From Solirubrobacterales bacterium (GTDB taxonomy: Bacteria; Actinomycetota; Thermoleophilia; Solirubrobacterales; Solirubrobacteraceae): a DNA stretch of 54,452 nucleotides. Position numbers and translations under genes: made by a program. A model generated the notes under the pieces. It was not told the DNA's origin, did not search any database, and was given only the letters and a program-made list of their open reading frames with translations. Every line of letters begins with the position of its first letter. The first letter of the stretch is position 1. This document shows, one piece after another, positions 27,855-34,507 of the stretch. Where the stretch lies: the NCBI GenBank assembly GCA_027449125.1, contig DAIDME010000074.1, positions 1 to 54,452 on the forward strand, read 5' to 3'.

Positions 27855-27898
27855 ACGGGTGGGCCGGGCTCGCATCCCTGCGAGCCCGGCCCACCCGT
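27855..27898. terminator. Perfect 20-bp hairpin in the 27.4-28.2 kb non-coding region
   Basis: ACGGGTGGGCCGGGCTCGCA is followed, after the loop TCCC, by its exact inverse. It is the most stable stem-loop I see in the window. It lies about 270-300 nt downstream of copy B (minus strand), so a short structured RNA could run from copy B to here. The stretch 27361-28210 has no convincing protein gene; it holds the typA leader, elements A and B and these hairpins. Confidence 0.75.
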
Positions 27899-28070
27899 CT
27901 GCGGTGCTCGTAGCCATCCTTGAGTGGCCCTCAGATCGAGCTTCGCCGCATGGCCGGGCCAGAGCCACGGGCGCTTCGCGGGCTGGCCATCCATCCGCCC
28001 GCCAAGATTTGGCGCTTTCAGAGCGATGCGCGCGGGACCGTTGCCTGCCTGCGGGTCAGCTCATGTTGTT

Positions 28071-28169
28071 CATCGCTGTTGACCCCTGACGGCTGCTGGT
28101 CGGCGCGGCCGCGCTGCTTGTCGAGTGGAAGGTATGCGCTGGGGCCGGTCGCAACCACGTCATATGACA
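28071..28169 (-). repeat. Repeated element, copy B
   Basis: On the minus strand the head TGTCATATGACGTGGTTG (28169-28152) is followed 17 nt later by TACCTTC and an ATG at 28071, 98 bp from the head. The ATG opens M-N-N-M-S then a stop; the bases resemble the start of the 64-codon ORF behind copy C (ATGAgCAACA/ATGAaCAACA), so it looks like a frameshifted relic of that ORF. Upstream flanks of B and C also align (GCGCTGCT...GAAGGTA). Confidence 0.75.
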
Positions 28170-28210
28170 CCCTTGCGAGACGTCGTCCACCGCCCCGGCC
28201 GGAGCCGCTG

Positions 28211-28405
28211 CTACCGCGCCGCGGCTGCACGCTGTGCATGCTTCGCGCCGTTCGCGGGCAACGTCGGCCAGGTGGGCCTCCAGGATGGGCCGCGGCCGCG
28301 CGCGGTGGCTGCGGTCGGCAGCTCGACGGGACGCGCGTCGTTGGCCGCGCGGTAAAGCTCGGCCTGGTGGACTTTGGCTGCGAGGTGGATCATGCTGTTG
28401 CTCAT
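28211..28405 (-). CDS. Small 64-residue protein behind repeated element C
   Basis: A 64-codon frame on the minus strand starting ATG at 28405, with GGGGGAAG as Shine-Dalgarno about 6 bp upstream. The N-terminal third is an amphipathic helix (MIHLAAKVHQAELYRAAND) and the rest is Arg/Ala/Pro-rich, probably disordered. I do not recognise a family with certainty; short helices of the type QAELxRxAxxAR are common in small proteins of high-GC actinobacteria. It is placed 103 bp from the element head, the same distance as the truncated frames of A and B, which supports its reality. The C-terminal part could be non-coding in origin. Confidence 0.5.
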   Translation of the reverse strand: MSNSMIHLAAKVHQAELYRAANDARPVELPTAATARGRGPSWRPTWPTLPANGAKHAQRAAAAR

Positions 28406-28508
28406 CTGAACTTCCCCCTTGCCCTACGCTCGTCGTGCGGCGCCCGGTGCGCTGCTGGCTGAGAGTGAAGGTAAGCCCGTTGGCGCGCGACAACCACGTC
28501 ATATGACA
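28405..28508 (-). repeat. Repeated element, copy C (overlaps start of CRP-family gene)
   Basis: The head TGTCATATGACGTGGTTG (minus strand, 28508-28491) is followed after 17 nt by TACCTTC and, 103 bp from the head, by the ATG of the 64-codon ORF. On the plus strand the ATG inside the head's GTCATATGAC palindrome (28503) is the best start codon of the CRP/FNR-family regulator, so the element is a divergent control region and a possible autoregulatory site. Confidence 0.75.
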
Positions 28509-29180
28509 GGGTCCCCGAGCAGCTTCCTGGATTCGCTTGAGCGCGGCGAGCGGGACGCGTGGCTAGCGGCCGGGCACGTAAGTCACTGGCAGGCCGGTGA
28601 GGTGCTGTTCCGTGAGGGTGACGGCGCCGCCAGCGCCCTGCTGATCGTCGGCGGCCTGGTCAAGATCCACAAGCACACCCGCGAGGGTGACGAGCTGATC
28701 CTCTCGCTCTCCGGCCCCGGTGACCTGCTCGGCGAAGTCAGCGTGGCGCAGGCGGCCACACGGTCGGCCGACGCGTCGGCGCTGCGCGATGTCGAGGCGG
28801 TGTCGGTTCCGGTAGCCGACCTGCGGGCGCTGCTCGCCCGCCAGCCACGCATCGCCCTGGCGCTGCTAGAGCTGGCGCTCGCCCGCCTGCGCCTGGCCGA
28901 TCAGCGCCGGCTCGAGTTCGCCTCCGCCGAGAGCCTGCCGCGGGTCACGAGCCGGCTGCTAGAGCTGGCCGAGCGCTTCGGCGTGGCCGCCGAGGACGGC
29001 ACGCTCGCCGTCGAGATGCCGATCAGCCAGGAGGAGCTCGCTTCCTGGGCGGCTGCCTCCCGCGAGTCGACCGCGCGGGCTCTGCGCACGCTGCGCGAGC
29101 TCGGCCTGATCGAGACGCACCGCAAGCGGCTCGTGGTGCGTGACGCCGCGGGCCTGCGGCGGCACGCCTCGCGGGTGTGA
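28503..29180 (+). CDS. CRP/FNR-family transcriptional regulator
   Basis: A 225-residue regulator. The N-terminal cyclic-nucleotide-binding beta-roll spans about 15-120 (WQAGEVLFREGDGAASALLIVGG and LSLSGPGDLLGEVSV), followed by the dimer helix, and the C-terminal winged helix-turn-helix (about 165-215) has ISQEELASWAAASRESTARALRTL as recognition region. The ligand-contact Arg of CRP (RTS motif) is replaced by AATRSADA, so cAMP response is not assured; no FNR cysteines are present. The ATG at 28503 lies within the repeated palindrome and has no Shine-Dalgarno; a TTG at 28419 would add 28 unconserved residues. Leaderless translation is likely. Confidence 0.88.
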   Translation: MTGSPSSFLDSLERGERDAWLAAGHVSHWQAGEVLFREGDGAASALLIVGGLVKIHKHTREGDELILSLSGPGDLLGEVSVAQAATRSADASALRDVEAVSVPVADLRALLARQPRIALALLELALARLRLADQRRLEFASAESLPRVTSRLLELAERFGVAAEDGTLAVEMPISQEELASWAAASRESTARALRTLRELGLIETHRKRLVVRDAAGLRRHASRV

Positions 29181-29261
29181 GCCGGGCGCCGCCGCGCGAG
29201 CCACACGCTGGACTCGTCCGCGAGCCGGCATGCAGGCCGGGGCACAGAGCACCAGCGCCGC

Positions 29262-29639
29262 TCAGACGGGGATTACGTCCACGTGCCGTCCCGCGGCGGC
29301 CGCCAGCACCGCCAGGTCCGTGGCGTCGGAGGTGAGGATCGTGTCGCCGTCGCGGCTGATGATCACCAGGGCGGCGTCCAGCACGTCGCTGCCGCCGGTA
29401 CGTGCCAGCAGCGCGCCGCTGCGCCGCCCGAGCTCGTTGTCGAGGCCGACGACGACCGTGGCCGCCAGCCACATGGCGAGCATGGTCTGCCGGGTGCCGC
29501 CTCGCCAGATCTGTCCGACGATCCCGCCGTGGGTCATCGGCGGGGTTCCGAGTGCGTGCTCACGTTTCAGCCTGCGGTGCGCGGGCGGATCGCCGCGCTC
29601 GAGGGCGATAAACGCGCCGGCGTCGAGCAGCAGCGTCAC
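29262..29639 (-). CDS. vapC: PIN-domain ribonuclease toxin (VapC type)
   Basis: A 125-residue PIN-domain protein. Acidic active-site residues: Asp in LLLDAGAFIALE, the Glu-rich second position less clear, Asp in GGSDVLDAALV and Asp in TILTSDATDL. VapC toxins cleave tRNA or rRNA. It overlaps the stop of the antitoxin gene by 4 bp (ATGA), the standard coupled arrangement. The central region has an unusual hydrophobic stretch (MLAMWLAATVVVGL). Confidence 0.88.
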   Translation of the reverse strand: MTLLLDAGAFIALERGDPPAHRRLKREHALGTPPMTHGGIVGQIWRGGTRQTMLAMWLAATVVVGLDNELGRRSGALLARTGGSDVLDAALVIISRDGDTILTSDATDLAVLAAAAGRHVDVIPV

Positions 29640-29902
29640 CGCGGCCGCACATGGATCGCTCTGGCCTGCATGGCGCGCTCGGCCTCGATCATGTCGGCCT
29701 CCGTGATCTCGCCGTGCTCGGCCTCGTAGGCCCGGATGACCTCGTCCATCGCCCGCAGCTTCTGCTCGCGCTCGAGCGCCGCGCGTAGCGCGGTGTTGAC
29801 CCAGGCGCTGAGGCTCTCGGCACGGCCGTCATCGACGAGCTGGTTGCCGAAGCGAAGCAGCTCCGCGTCGACGGTGACCGACAGGCGCTCCTTTGTGCTC
29901 AT
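29636..29902 (-). CDS. vapB: Antitoxin of the VapBC-type pair
   Basis: An 88-residue protein with an N-terminal ribbon-helix-helix-like segment (RLSVTVDAELLRFGNQLVDD, then SLSAWVNTALRAAL), which binds DNA as a dimer, and an acidic C-terminal helix (AYEAEHGEITEADMIEAE) that would wrap the toxin. Its stop overlaps the toxin start. Such pairs repress their own promoter; a -10-like TAGCAT ends 6 bp before the ATG, leaving no 5' leader. Confidence 0.88.
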   Translation of the reverse strand: MSTKERLSVTVDAELLRFGNQLVDDGRAESLSAWVNTALRAALEREQKLRAMDEVIRAYEAEHGEITEADMIEAERAMQARAIHVRPR

Positions 29903-29908
29903 ACAAAT

Positions 29909-29914
29909 ATGCTA
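29909..29914 (-). promoter_or_regulatory. -10 element of the toxin-antitoxin operon (leaderless)
   Basis: TAGCAT on the minus strand is separated from the antitoxin ATG by 6 bp (ATTTGT) in an A/T-rich patch, matching actinobacterial TANNNT -10 boxes of leaderless transcripts. Confidence 0.55.
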
Positions 29915-30079
29915 TCGCGGTGCTACCAGCGTGTGCGAGCGGGCCGAGTGGGGACCGCAACCTGTCGGGGATCGCGGTGGACACGCGCGGCTGGAAGCTT
30001 GCGGTGTGGAGATCTCCGGCAGGGTTGAACGTGGGGGCGCCGGGCTGCACGCCACGGTCGGGGGTTGGCTGGGCTCGCG

Positions 30080-30190
30080 TGTGCCGTGGGGGGCGTGGCG
30101 CGGGAGGAGCAGCTGCCAACCGATGGGGTGCTCCTGCGCGGAGCGCAGGTGGGCGCCGAAGGTGGCGTGCGTGGCCACCCGCACCCACCG
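30080..30190 (-). pseudogene. Fragment of a TetR-family regulator
   Basis: Minus-strand translation gives FGAHLRSAQEHPIGWQLLLP followed by RHAPHGT. It matches [20 protein letters not shown] and RHAPHDT of the intact TetR gene at 32562-33185. The match covers about 110 bp, with no DNA-binding domain upstream and unrelated sequence after it. It is the only recognisable content of the 314-bp gap between the antitoxin and propeller genes apart from the antitoxin promoter. Confidence 0.7.
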
Positions 30191-30216
30191 CTTGCAGCGC
30201 ACGGCTCTGCCGCGCT

Positions 30217-31845
30217 TCAGCGCGCGTCGTAGACGAGCGGATGGCCGGCGCGGTCCAGGAGGTAGAGGGTGCCGGTGAAGTTCGAGTACGGGGACGCACC
30301 CAGACTGACCGCGAGCGAGTCCTGGACCAGCTTCGTCCCGCAGGCGCGCGCGATGCCGGCGGCGGCCGCGGTTTGCGACGCCGGTCCTACGCTGGTGATG
30401 GTGTGGCGCCCGCCGGACGTGCCGTCTGTGAAGGCGTTGAAGTCAGCTGCCCACCACGAGCGATCGGTGACCACGATGTCCGCGGCGAACTGGGAGGTCA
30501 GGTACCCTGCCGCGATCCGCCTCGCGTCTGCGACCGCCTGTGGCGTGAAGCGCTCGAGTCCGGCTTCGCTTGGGCAGGATGCGAGCGCCCGGCCGTGCGA
30601 CGGTCGGCTCGCCGGGTAGAGGCTCGCGGGGAACCCGGGGGCCCCGAGTTTCGGCAGCGTCGCGGCGAGCGGCGTGCGGATCGGCACGAGCGCCGCGCGC
30701 CTGGCGTGGGTGATCCGGACGAGCACGCTCCCGGCGCCCCAACCGTTGCCCTGGGAGTTGTCGACGTACACGGTCCCGTTGGTGGTGATGGCGATGCCGT
30801 CCTCCTGGAAACCCTGGTCGCTGCCCCAGTGCAGGCCGTCCACGTGCTTGGGGACCACGCTGTAGAGCCCTCGGACGCCCCGGGTTGTGATCTCCTGGAT
30901 GAGGCCGCCCTGCGTGCCGGCGAAGACCCTGCCGTCCGGCGCGGTGGTGAGCTGATGCGCGTAGCTGGACCCGGCGAGCGCTCTGAGCCTGCCGTGTCGG
31001 GAAAGCTCGAAGATGAGCTTGGGCGACTGGTTCCAGATGAAGAGGTCACCGTTCGGGTTGAACGTGAGCGCGCTCGGTAGGAACGCAATGTGCGCGGCAG
31101 TGACAGTTGTCACCGCGTGCGTATCAAGATGGCGGGCGCCCGCAACAAAGAGGGGAGGCCCGCCAGCGCCGAGCCTCTCGATCGTGGAGTTGAACGCCAG
31201 ATAGATGTCCCCTGACGGCGACAGCGCGAACGCGTCGATCGGGCAGGATGTCCCGCTCGGGTAGACGCGTGACAGCGGCATCCGCAGGATCGTGCGGATG
31301 ATGCCGTTGCGGCTGACCTGCCGGATGCGGCAGCTGCCGTCGTCCAGGAAGTCGACGCTCCCGCGCGGAGTGACCACCATGCTGGCCGAGGAGAAGTAGC
31401 CGAGGTCGAGCTCCGCGTTGCGCGCCGGCCCGCCGTCACCGGAGAGCCCGATCCGCCCATCACCGGCAAAGACCGACAGCACGCCCCGTGGGGTCAGCTT
31501 CAGGATCTGGTCGCGGGAGCTGTCGAGGATCAGCAGGTCCCCGTTCGGCAGCGTCGCGAGCGTCGTCGGCTGGATCAGGTCGAGCGCGCGGGTCGGCACG
31601 AACGGGTGCGTCGACGGGGCGGTGTAGCCGGGCGTCTCGGCACCCTTGCTGGGCGCCGGCCGGCCTGCACGCGCGGGCGGGCGCGGGGGTGGCCCGGAAG
31701 CCGTGATGAAAGCGGCCGCAGCGGCGCCCGCGGCCACCGCGGTGAGCGTCGAGCCGATCAGCCAGCGGCGGCGGCGCAGCCGGCGGGCCTCCTTGATCAG
31801 AGCCTCCTCGTCGCTCGAGGGGCTGTGGCGGTCGAGCAGCGTCAC
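30217..31845 (-). CDS. Membrane-anchored beta-propeller (NHL-like) protein
   Basis: A 542-residue protein with a 28-residue cytoplasmic Arg-rich start, one TM helix (LIGSTLTAVAAGAAAAAFI, about 29-47), a Pro/Ala linker and an extracytoplasmic domain. That domain has repeated blades of the form LATLPNGDLLILDSSRDQIL and LTFNPNGDLFIWNQSPKLIF, as in NHL or SMP-30-type propellers. The last 130 residues (from about 410) form a separate small alpha/beta domain with two cysteines (CPSEAGL and RACGTK). Its start overlaps the GntR stop by 4 bp, so the pair is one operon. Function is unknown; propellers here usually bind ligands or proteins at the surface. Confidence 0.8.
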   Translation of the reverse strand: MTLLDRHSPSSDEEALIKEARRLRRRRWLIGSTLTAVAAGAAAAAFITASGPPPRPPARAGRPAPSKGAETPGYTAPSTHPFVPTRALDLIQPTTLATLPNGDLLILDSSRDQILKLTPRGVLSVFAGDGRIGLSGDGGPARNAELDLGYFSSASMVVTPRGSVDFLDDGSCRIRQVSRNGIIRTILRMPLSRVYPSGTSCPIDAFALSPSGDIYLAFNSTIERLGAGGPPLFVAGARHLDTHAVTTVTAAHIAFLPSALTFNPNGDLFIWNQSPKLIFELSRHGRLRALAGSSYAHQLTTAPDGRVFAGTQGGLIQEITTRGVRGLYSVVPKHVDGLHWGSDQGFQEDGIAITTNGTVYVDNSQGNGWGAGSVLVRITHARRAALVPIRTPLAATLPKLGAPGFPASLYPASRPSHGRALASCPSEAGLERFTPQAVADARRIAAGYLTSQFAADIVVTDRSWWAADFNAFTDGTSGGRHTITSVGPASQTAAAAGIARACGTKLVQDSLAVSLGASPYSNFTGTLYLLDRAGHPLVYDAR

Positions 31846-32186
31846 GACAGGGCCTCGATCATCGCGATCAGCTCCTCACGGCCGTAGCCGTTACGGCGCG
31901 CGAATGCGACCAGCTCCCGCGCGCGGGTCATGACAGCGCCGCGCTCGGGCGTGCCCGCGACTGTGATCCCGCGCCCCTGGCGGATCTCCAAAAGGCCCTC
32001 ATCGCGCAGCTGGTGCAGCGCCCGCAGGACCGTGTTGCGGTTCACGCCGAGCACGGTCGCGAGGTCCTTGGCCAGTGGCATGCGCTCGCCGGGTCTCGCC
32101 TCACCATCGGCGATCGCGCGGCGGAGCTCGGCGGCGACCTGCTCCCAGAGGGGCAGTGGGTCGGTCGGATCCACAGATGGCTGCAT
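31842..32186 (-). CDS. GntR-family (YtrA-type) short regulator
   Basis: A 114-residue protein: the winged helix of GntR (PLWEQVAAELRRAIADGEA, then LATVLGVNRNTVLRALHQL and the wing LEIRQGRGITVAG) plus a short helical tail for dimerisation instead of a large ligand domain, which is the YtrA subgroup. These usually repress their own operon. It overlaps the propeller gene (ATGA). A -10-like TAAACT ends 6 bp before the ATG, so the transcript is probably leaderless. Confidence 0.9.
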   Translation of the reverse strand: MQPSVDPTDPLPLWEQVAAELRRAIADGEARPGERMPLAKDLATVLGVNRNTVLRALHQLRDEGLLEIRQGRGITVAGTPERGAVMTRARELVAFARRNGYGREELIAMIEALS

Positions 32187-32192
32187 AGATCT

Positions 32193-32200
32193 AGTTTATA
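32193..32200 (-). promoter_or_regulatory. -10 region of the GntR-propeller operon
   Basis: Minus-strand TATAAACT, 6 bp from the ATG across AGATCT, lies in the most A/T-rich patch nearby. GATCT occurs on both sides, a possible operator for the GntR protein. The rest of 32201-32317 shows nothing recognisable. Confidence 0.5.
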
Positions 32201-32317
32201 CAGATCAAACCAGATGCACGCTGGGGCTGTGATCGCTTGCGTCAGAGGGTCGGCGTGGTCGCGTAGATCAGCGCCCGGCCCGACGCGGGCCCTCAGGCGG
32301 TCTCGCAGGAGGCGCGG

Positions 32318-32419
32318 CCTCGCGGTGAGCGTGGAGCCGAGCCGCGCTCGGGTGTGCCCGCGACCGTGATCCCGCGCCCACGGCGGATCTCGTGCAGGAC
32401 CGTGCCGCGGTTGACGCCC
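32318..32419 (-). pseudogene. Decayed copy of a GntR regulator and following gene start
   Basis: Bases 32341-32389 repeat, with few changes, the part of the GntR gene encoding its wing (GITVAGTPERG). After a deletion of about 35 bp, the match resumes for the helix coding NRNTVL (to 32419). Just beyond the GntR part, 32318-32345 resembles the TM segment of the propeller gene (GSTLTA), so the remnant keeps the gene order GntR then propeller-like. No open frame is left. Confidence 0.6.
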
Positions 32420-32432
32420 CGATCGGCGTGCG

Positions 32433-32531
32433 TCAGGGGGTGGCGAACCCCAGCTCGCGCGCATGCTTGCGCAGGCGCTCGTCACGGGTCGCGACGGCGG
32501 CCGCGTCGGCAGGGCTCGAGTGCAGCACCAT
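32433..32531 (-). pseudogene. C-terminal remnant of a PIN-domain toxin
   Basis: A 32-codon frame ends AAAVATRDERLRKHARELGF plus three residues, the typical last strand-helix of PIN/VapC toxins (xTRDxxLxxhAxxLGv). The N-terminal two thirds with the first acidic residues are missing. It lies between the GntR remnant and the TetR gene. Together with the flanking remnants it accounts for the 32187-32561 gap. Confidence 0.6.
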
Positions 32532-32561
32532 GGGTGGCAAGGCCGGCTCGCGAAGGCGGCA

Positions 32562-33185
32562 CTACCTGTCTGCGGGCTGCAGCCCCCCGAACCCGGTCCA
32601 CAGCGCGGCCATGGCCGCGTCAACGACCTCGGCGCGGCCGACGTCTGGGTGCTCCTGCCACCAGCGCGCGGCCGCGGTGAGGCCGTCGCGGTGGATCGCG
32701 AACAGCGCGCGTGCGCGAACGCTCTCCGGTTCCAGGCCGGCGCGGCGGGCGTCCGCGGCAAGCAGCTCGGCCAGCACGCGGTTTGAGTCAGCGCGCACCC
32801 GGCGCCAGTCGGCCGCCGCCTGGGTGTCGTGCGGGGCGTGGCGCGGGAACAGCAGCTGCCAGCCGAGGGGGTGATCCTGCACGAAGCGCAGATAGGCGTC
32901 GAAGGCGGCGCGCCAGCGCTGCTCGGTGGTGCCCTCCGAGCGCAGCGCGGCGCCGAGGTGCTCGAGCAGCGCCCGCTGCTCGGAGTCGAGTACCTCGATG
33001 AACAGCGCATGCTTGGACGGGAAGTGGTCGTAGAGCACCGTGCGCGCCACGCCGGCGGCGGCGGCGATGCGTCCCACCGACGCGGCCTCGTAGCCGCGGG
33101 CGGCGAACTCGGCCAGGGCCGCGGCGAGGATCAGCTCGCGACGCTCGGGGCCCTTGAGCCGGGTGCGTGGAGCGTCCGTTGGCAT
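32562..33185 (-). CDS. TetR-family regulator divergent from beta-oxidation genes
   Basis: A 207-residue TetR regulator. The helix-turn-helix is near residues 20-55 ([20 protein letters not shown] followed by [19 protein letters not shown]); the C-terminal helical domain binds ligand and dimerises. The ATG at 33185 is preferred; a GTG at 33209 would start inside the operator. TACTCT (-10-like) ends 7 bp before the ATG. It is divergent from the thiolase gene, with a palindrome between them, so it probably represses fadA-fadB and itself and is released by an acyl-CoA. Confidence 0.88.
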   Translation of the reverse strand: MPTDAPRTRLKGPERRELILAAALAEFAARGYEAASVGRIAAAAGVARTVLYDHFPSKHALFIEVLDSEQRALLEHLGAALRSEGTTEQRWRAAFDAYLRFVQDHPLGWQLLFPRHAPHDTQAAADWRRVRADSNRVLAELLAADARRAGLEPESVRARALFAIHRDGLTAAARWWQEHPDVGRAEVVDAAMAALWTGFGGLQPADR

Positions 33186-33202
33186 CGCCACCAGAGTATT
33201 AT

Positions 33203-33218
33203 CCGACACTGGTGTCGG
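33203..33218. promoter_or_regulatory. Palindromic operator between TetR and thiolase genes
   Basis: CCGACAC-TG-GTGTCGG is a perfect 7+7 palindrome just upstream of the TetR promoter and 54 bp before the thiolase start. Position and symmetry fit the TetR regulator's own site. Confidence 0.7.
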
Positions 33219-33271
33219 TTAGCACGCCTGCTGCCGCGCCGCCGCCTCACCCCCACAAGGAGAGCAACTGC

Positions 33272-34507
<1,236 letters not shown>

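Noticed and set aside
27361..28502. RNase P RNA, tmRNA, SRP RNA or tRNA in the non-coding stretch
   Set aside because: None of the diagnostic conserved sequences of these RNAs could be found on either strand.
28491..28508. Canonical CRP or FNR binding site
   Set aside because: TGTGA-N6-TCACA and TTGAT-N4-ATCAA spacing is absent; the half-sites abut, so it is reported only as an unusual palindrome.
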